DNA from: Fulvivirga sediminis
GTDB lineage: Bacteria; Bacteroidota; Bacteroidia; Cytophagales; Cyclobacteriaceae
NCBI RefSeq assembly: GCF_016757215.1
Contig: NZ_JAESIY010000001.1
Span: forward strand, 434,001 to 498,000
Length of the DNA: 64,000 nt
Reading direction: 5' to 3'
Part shown: piece by piece, positions 62,543-64,000 of the stretch
How positions within the stretch are numbered: the stretch's first letter is position 1
Layout: every line of letters begins with the position of its first letter
Notes under the pieces: generated by a model
What the model was told of the DNA's origin: nothing
The model's database searches: none
What the model saw: the letters and a program-made list of their open reading frames with translations, nothing else
Made by a program: the position numbers and the translations under genes

Positions 62543-63466
62543 ATGGAAGATTACAATAAAATAATTGAATCATTAGGAATTAAGTTTGTAAAGTCCAATA
62601 ATATAAAGGTATTACACCCCTTTACAATTAAGGACTATCAGGACACAGAGAACACAATTCTAATCCTCAAAAAAGGCGTTGTACGTTACGGAAGCGAGGA
62701 TGAGTTGTTGACAGAGGGGCATGCACTTTTCATACCTGCAGTTAGAAATACACCTCTAACCTTTGGTAATGTAGATGACAGAAGTCCAGAACTAACTTTA
62801 GAAGAGTTTGGGTATAAGCAGGCTGAATATTTCAGGACACACGTTGATGATCCTTCTGCTGTACCAGTGGCTGATTTTACTTCAATTGTTTTTGAAACAA
62901 AGGTTTTTGATACAGTAAACTTCTTTACTGCACTGGATATTCCTCCTTTTTCTTTAGAAAATAGTAAGGTTAATAATATCATTTATGAGATTATTAAGGA
63001 GCAAGAAAATAAGCTGGAAGGAAACCAGAGAGTAGTGAAGATAAAGACTGAGCTTTTAGTAGTAGAAGTTATCAGACACATTATCGAAAACAGACTATTC
63101 GTAGAGCAAATGGCTACTAATAGTACTTATTTCAAAGATCCTCGATTGATTAAGCTCTTTAAATACATTAAAGATAATCTGTCAGGTGAGTTAACGAATA
63201 AGAAGTTGTCAGAAGTGGCTGATGTATCAGAGGATTATGTAGGGCAATACTTTAAAACCCTCACAGGAATTAACCCTCAGGATTACATTGAGTACCAAAG
63301 AATGGAACATGCAGTAAACCTGCTTAGAACTACAAAAATGAGTATCAGAGACATAGGTAAAGCTTGTGGATATAAGGATACTGCTTATTTCTGTAGACGT
63401 TTTAAAATGATGTATGGTATACCTGCTGGTAAAATGAGAAAGAGAGAAACATTAATGAATGTTTAA
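62543..63466 (+). CDS. AraC-family transcriptional regulator
   Basis: From the ATG at 62543 (MEDYNKIIESLGIKFVKS) the product is 307 residues. An N-terminal cupin-like sensor region (about 1-160) is followed by the double HTH (about 205-300), with SEVADVSEDYVGQYFKTLTG as HTH1 and RDIGKACGYKDTAYFCRRFK as HTH2. The inducer and targets are unknown. The stop overlaps the convergent GGGP-synthase family gene by 15 bp. Confidence 0.93.
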   Translation: MEDYNKIIESLGIKFVKSNNIKVLHPFTIKDYQDTENTILILKKGVVRYGSEDELLTEGHALFIPAVRNTPLTFGNVDDRSPELTLEEFGYKQAEYFRTHVDDPSAVPVADFTSIVFETKVFDTVNFFTALDIPPFSLENSKVNNIIYEIIKEQENKLEGNQRVVKIKTELLVVEVIRHIIENRLFVEQMATNSTYFKDPRLIKLFKYIKDNLSGELTNKKLSEVADVSEDYVGQYFKTLTGINPQDYIEYQRMEHAVNLLRTTKMSIRDIGKACGYKDTAYFCRRFKMMYGIPAGKMRKRETLMNV

Positions 63467-64000
63467 GCTCTTATTAAAATCATAAATCTTTTCAGAAACC
63501 TCAATCATAAGATTGGGGTTTTTTTCTGCTGCATTTCCTATTACTATCATGTCTGCACCAGCTTCTAATGATTCTTTGGCCTTGTAAGCTGAGTCAATTC
63601 CTCCTCCTACTATCAAGGGTACATTTATAGATCGGTTTACCTGGCTAATCATTTTAGGAGTAATGGCGGTTTTAGCACCACTGCCTGCATCCATAAAAAT
63701 TAATTTTAGCCCTAGCATTTCACCTGCCATGGCCGTACAGGCGGCTACAGAATATTTATCTGGAGGGATGGGGGAGGTGTTGCTCATATATGATACCGCA
63801 GAAGTGGTATCAGAGTTAATGAGCATATAACCAGTGGGCAATATTTCAATTCCGCTGTTTTTTAGAATAGGGGCTGCTACTACATGCTGTCCAATTAAAA
63901 ACTCAGGGTTACGACCTGAAATCAAGCTCAGAAATAAAATTGCATCAGCACTAAGATCTATGTGCATGTTATTGCCTGGAAAAAGAATGGTGGGCAAGGA
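63452..64000 (-). CDS. Geranylgeranylglyceryl phosphate synthase family protein (5' end cut by window edge)
   Basis: About 182 C-terminal residues of a TIM-barrel prenyltransferase lie in the window. Visible motifs are LFPGNNMHID, ADAILFLSLISGRNPEFLIG, and the phosphate-binding VPLIVGGGIDS and DMIVIGNAAE. The GGGP synthase/PcrB family transfers a prenyl chain to glycerol-1-phosphate. Bacteroidota are known to carry group II GGGP synthases. The N-terminus is outside the window, so the open frame's TTG at 63997 is not the real start. Confidence 0.9.
   Translation of the reverse strand, partial: SLPTILFPGNNMHIDLSADAILFLSLISGRNPEFLIGQHVVAAPILKNSGIEILPTGYMLINSDTTSAVSYMSNTSPIPPDKYSVAACTAMAGEMLGLKLIFMDAGSGAKTAITPKMISQVNRSINVPLIVGGGIDSAYKAKESLEAGADMIVIGNAAEKNPNLMIEVSEKIYDFNKSLNIH

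Overview
The window looks like the chromosome of a low-GC Bacteroidota bacterium, most likely order Cytophagales (a Fulvivirga-like lineage; this is inference). The evidence is the family content: DUF4270, DUF6089, DUF6427, DUF4783 and DUF4230 proteins, an Oar-like TonB receptor, a short glycogen-synthase-like protein beside panC, and a GGGP-synthase family gene. TAnnTTTG promoter elements are also present and Shine-Dalgarno sequences are scarce. Both edges cut genes (fabG on the left, the GGGP-synthase family gene on the right). I saw no rRNA, tRNA, CRISPR array, insertion sequence or phage gene.

Layout. 1-7 kb: a fabG fragment, a receiver-Hpt protein convergent with an NtrC-type regulator, then a 1394-residue secreted TPR protein. 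7-16 kb: a degenerate secreted nuclease-fold protein, deoC, acylphosphatase, an SDR, an LpxL-like acyltransferase, an apparently frameshifted membrane-protein gene and a SNF2 helicase. 15-21 kb: a LolC/E-like permease with rbfA, a DUF6427 membrane protein, then glyA-tatC-rpiB. 21-33 kb: an adhesin-like lipoprotein and pdxJ, then a long forward run: yqeY, cvpA, pabA-like, hydrolase, CBS protein, nadK, two DUF6089 proteins, uppS, bamA and two Skp/OmpH chaperones. This run joins small-molecule metabolism to envelope biogenesis: UppS supplies the undecaprenyl carrier, BamA inserts outer-membrane barrels, and Skp-type chaperones deliver them.

33-41 kb: LD-carboxypeptidase, a fused HyuA-HyuB oxoprolinase-type enzyme, a DUF4230 protein, recX, a YcxB-like protein, nadC and a DUF4783 protein. 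41-50 kb: a TonB-dependent receptor behind a clear promoter, ppk1, an HD-domain protein fused to a Pycsar-effector-like (PycTM) membrane module, a saccharopine-dehydrogenase-like protein and an ICMT-like membrane methyltransferase. 50-58 kb: a 73-aa protein, gltX, a small membrane protein and ridA; a 3-hydroxyacyl-CoA dehydrogenase relative without catalytic motifs; then glmS-DUF4270-GT5-like. 57.7-64 kb: panC, panD, a UPF0104 flippase-like protein, rfaE2 and a zinc metallopeptidase; then acyl-CoA dehydrogenase, an AraC regulator and the GGGP-synthase fragment.

Most of the window is conserved housekeeping DNA, and I found no clear novel multi-gene system. The points most worth following are a seven-TPR super-repeat (period about 237 residues) in the giant TPR protein, the HD-PycTM fusion with no nearby cyclase, two enzymes that have lost catalytic residues, one broken gene, and several RNA hairpins placed on start or stop codons.
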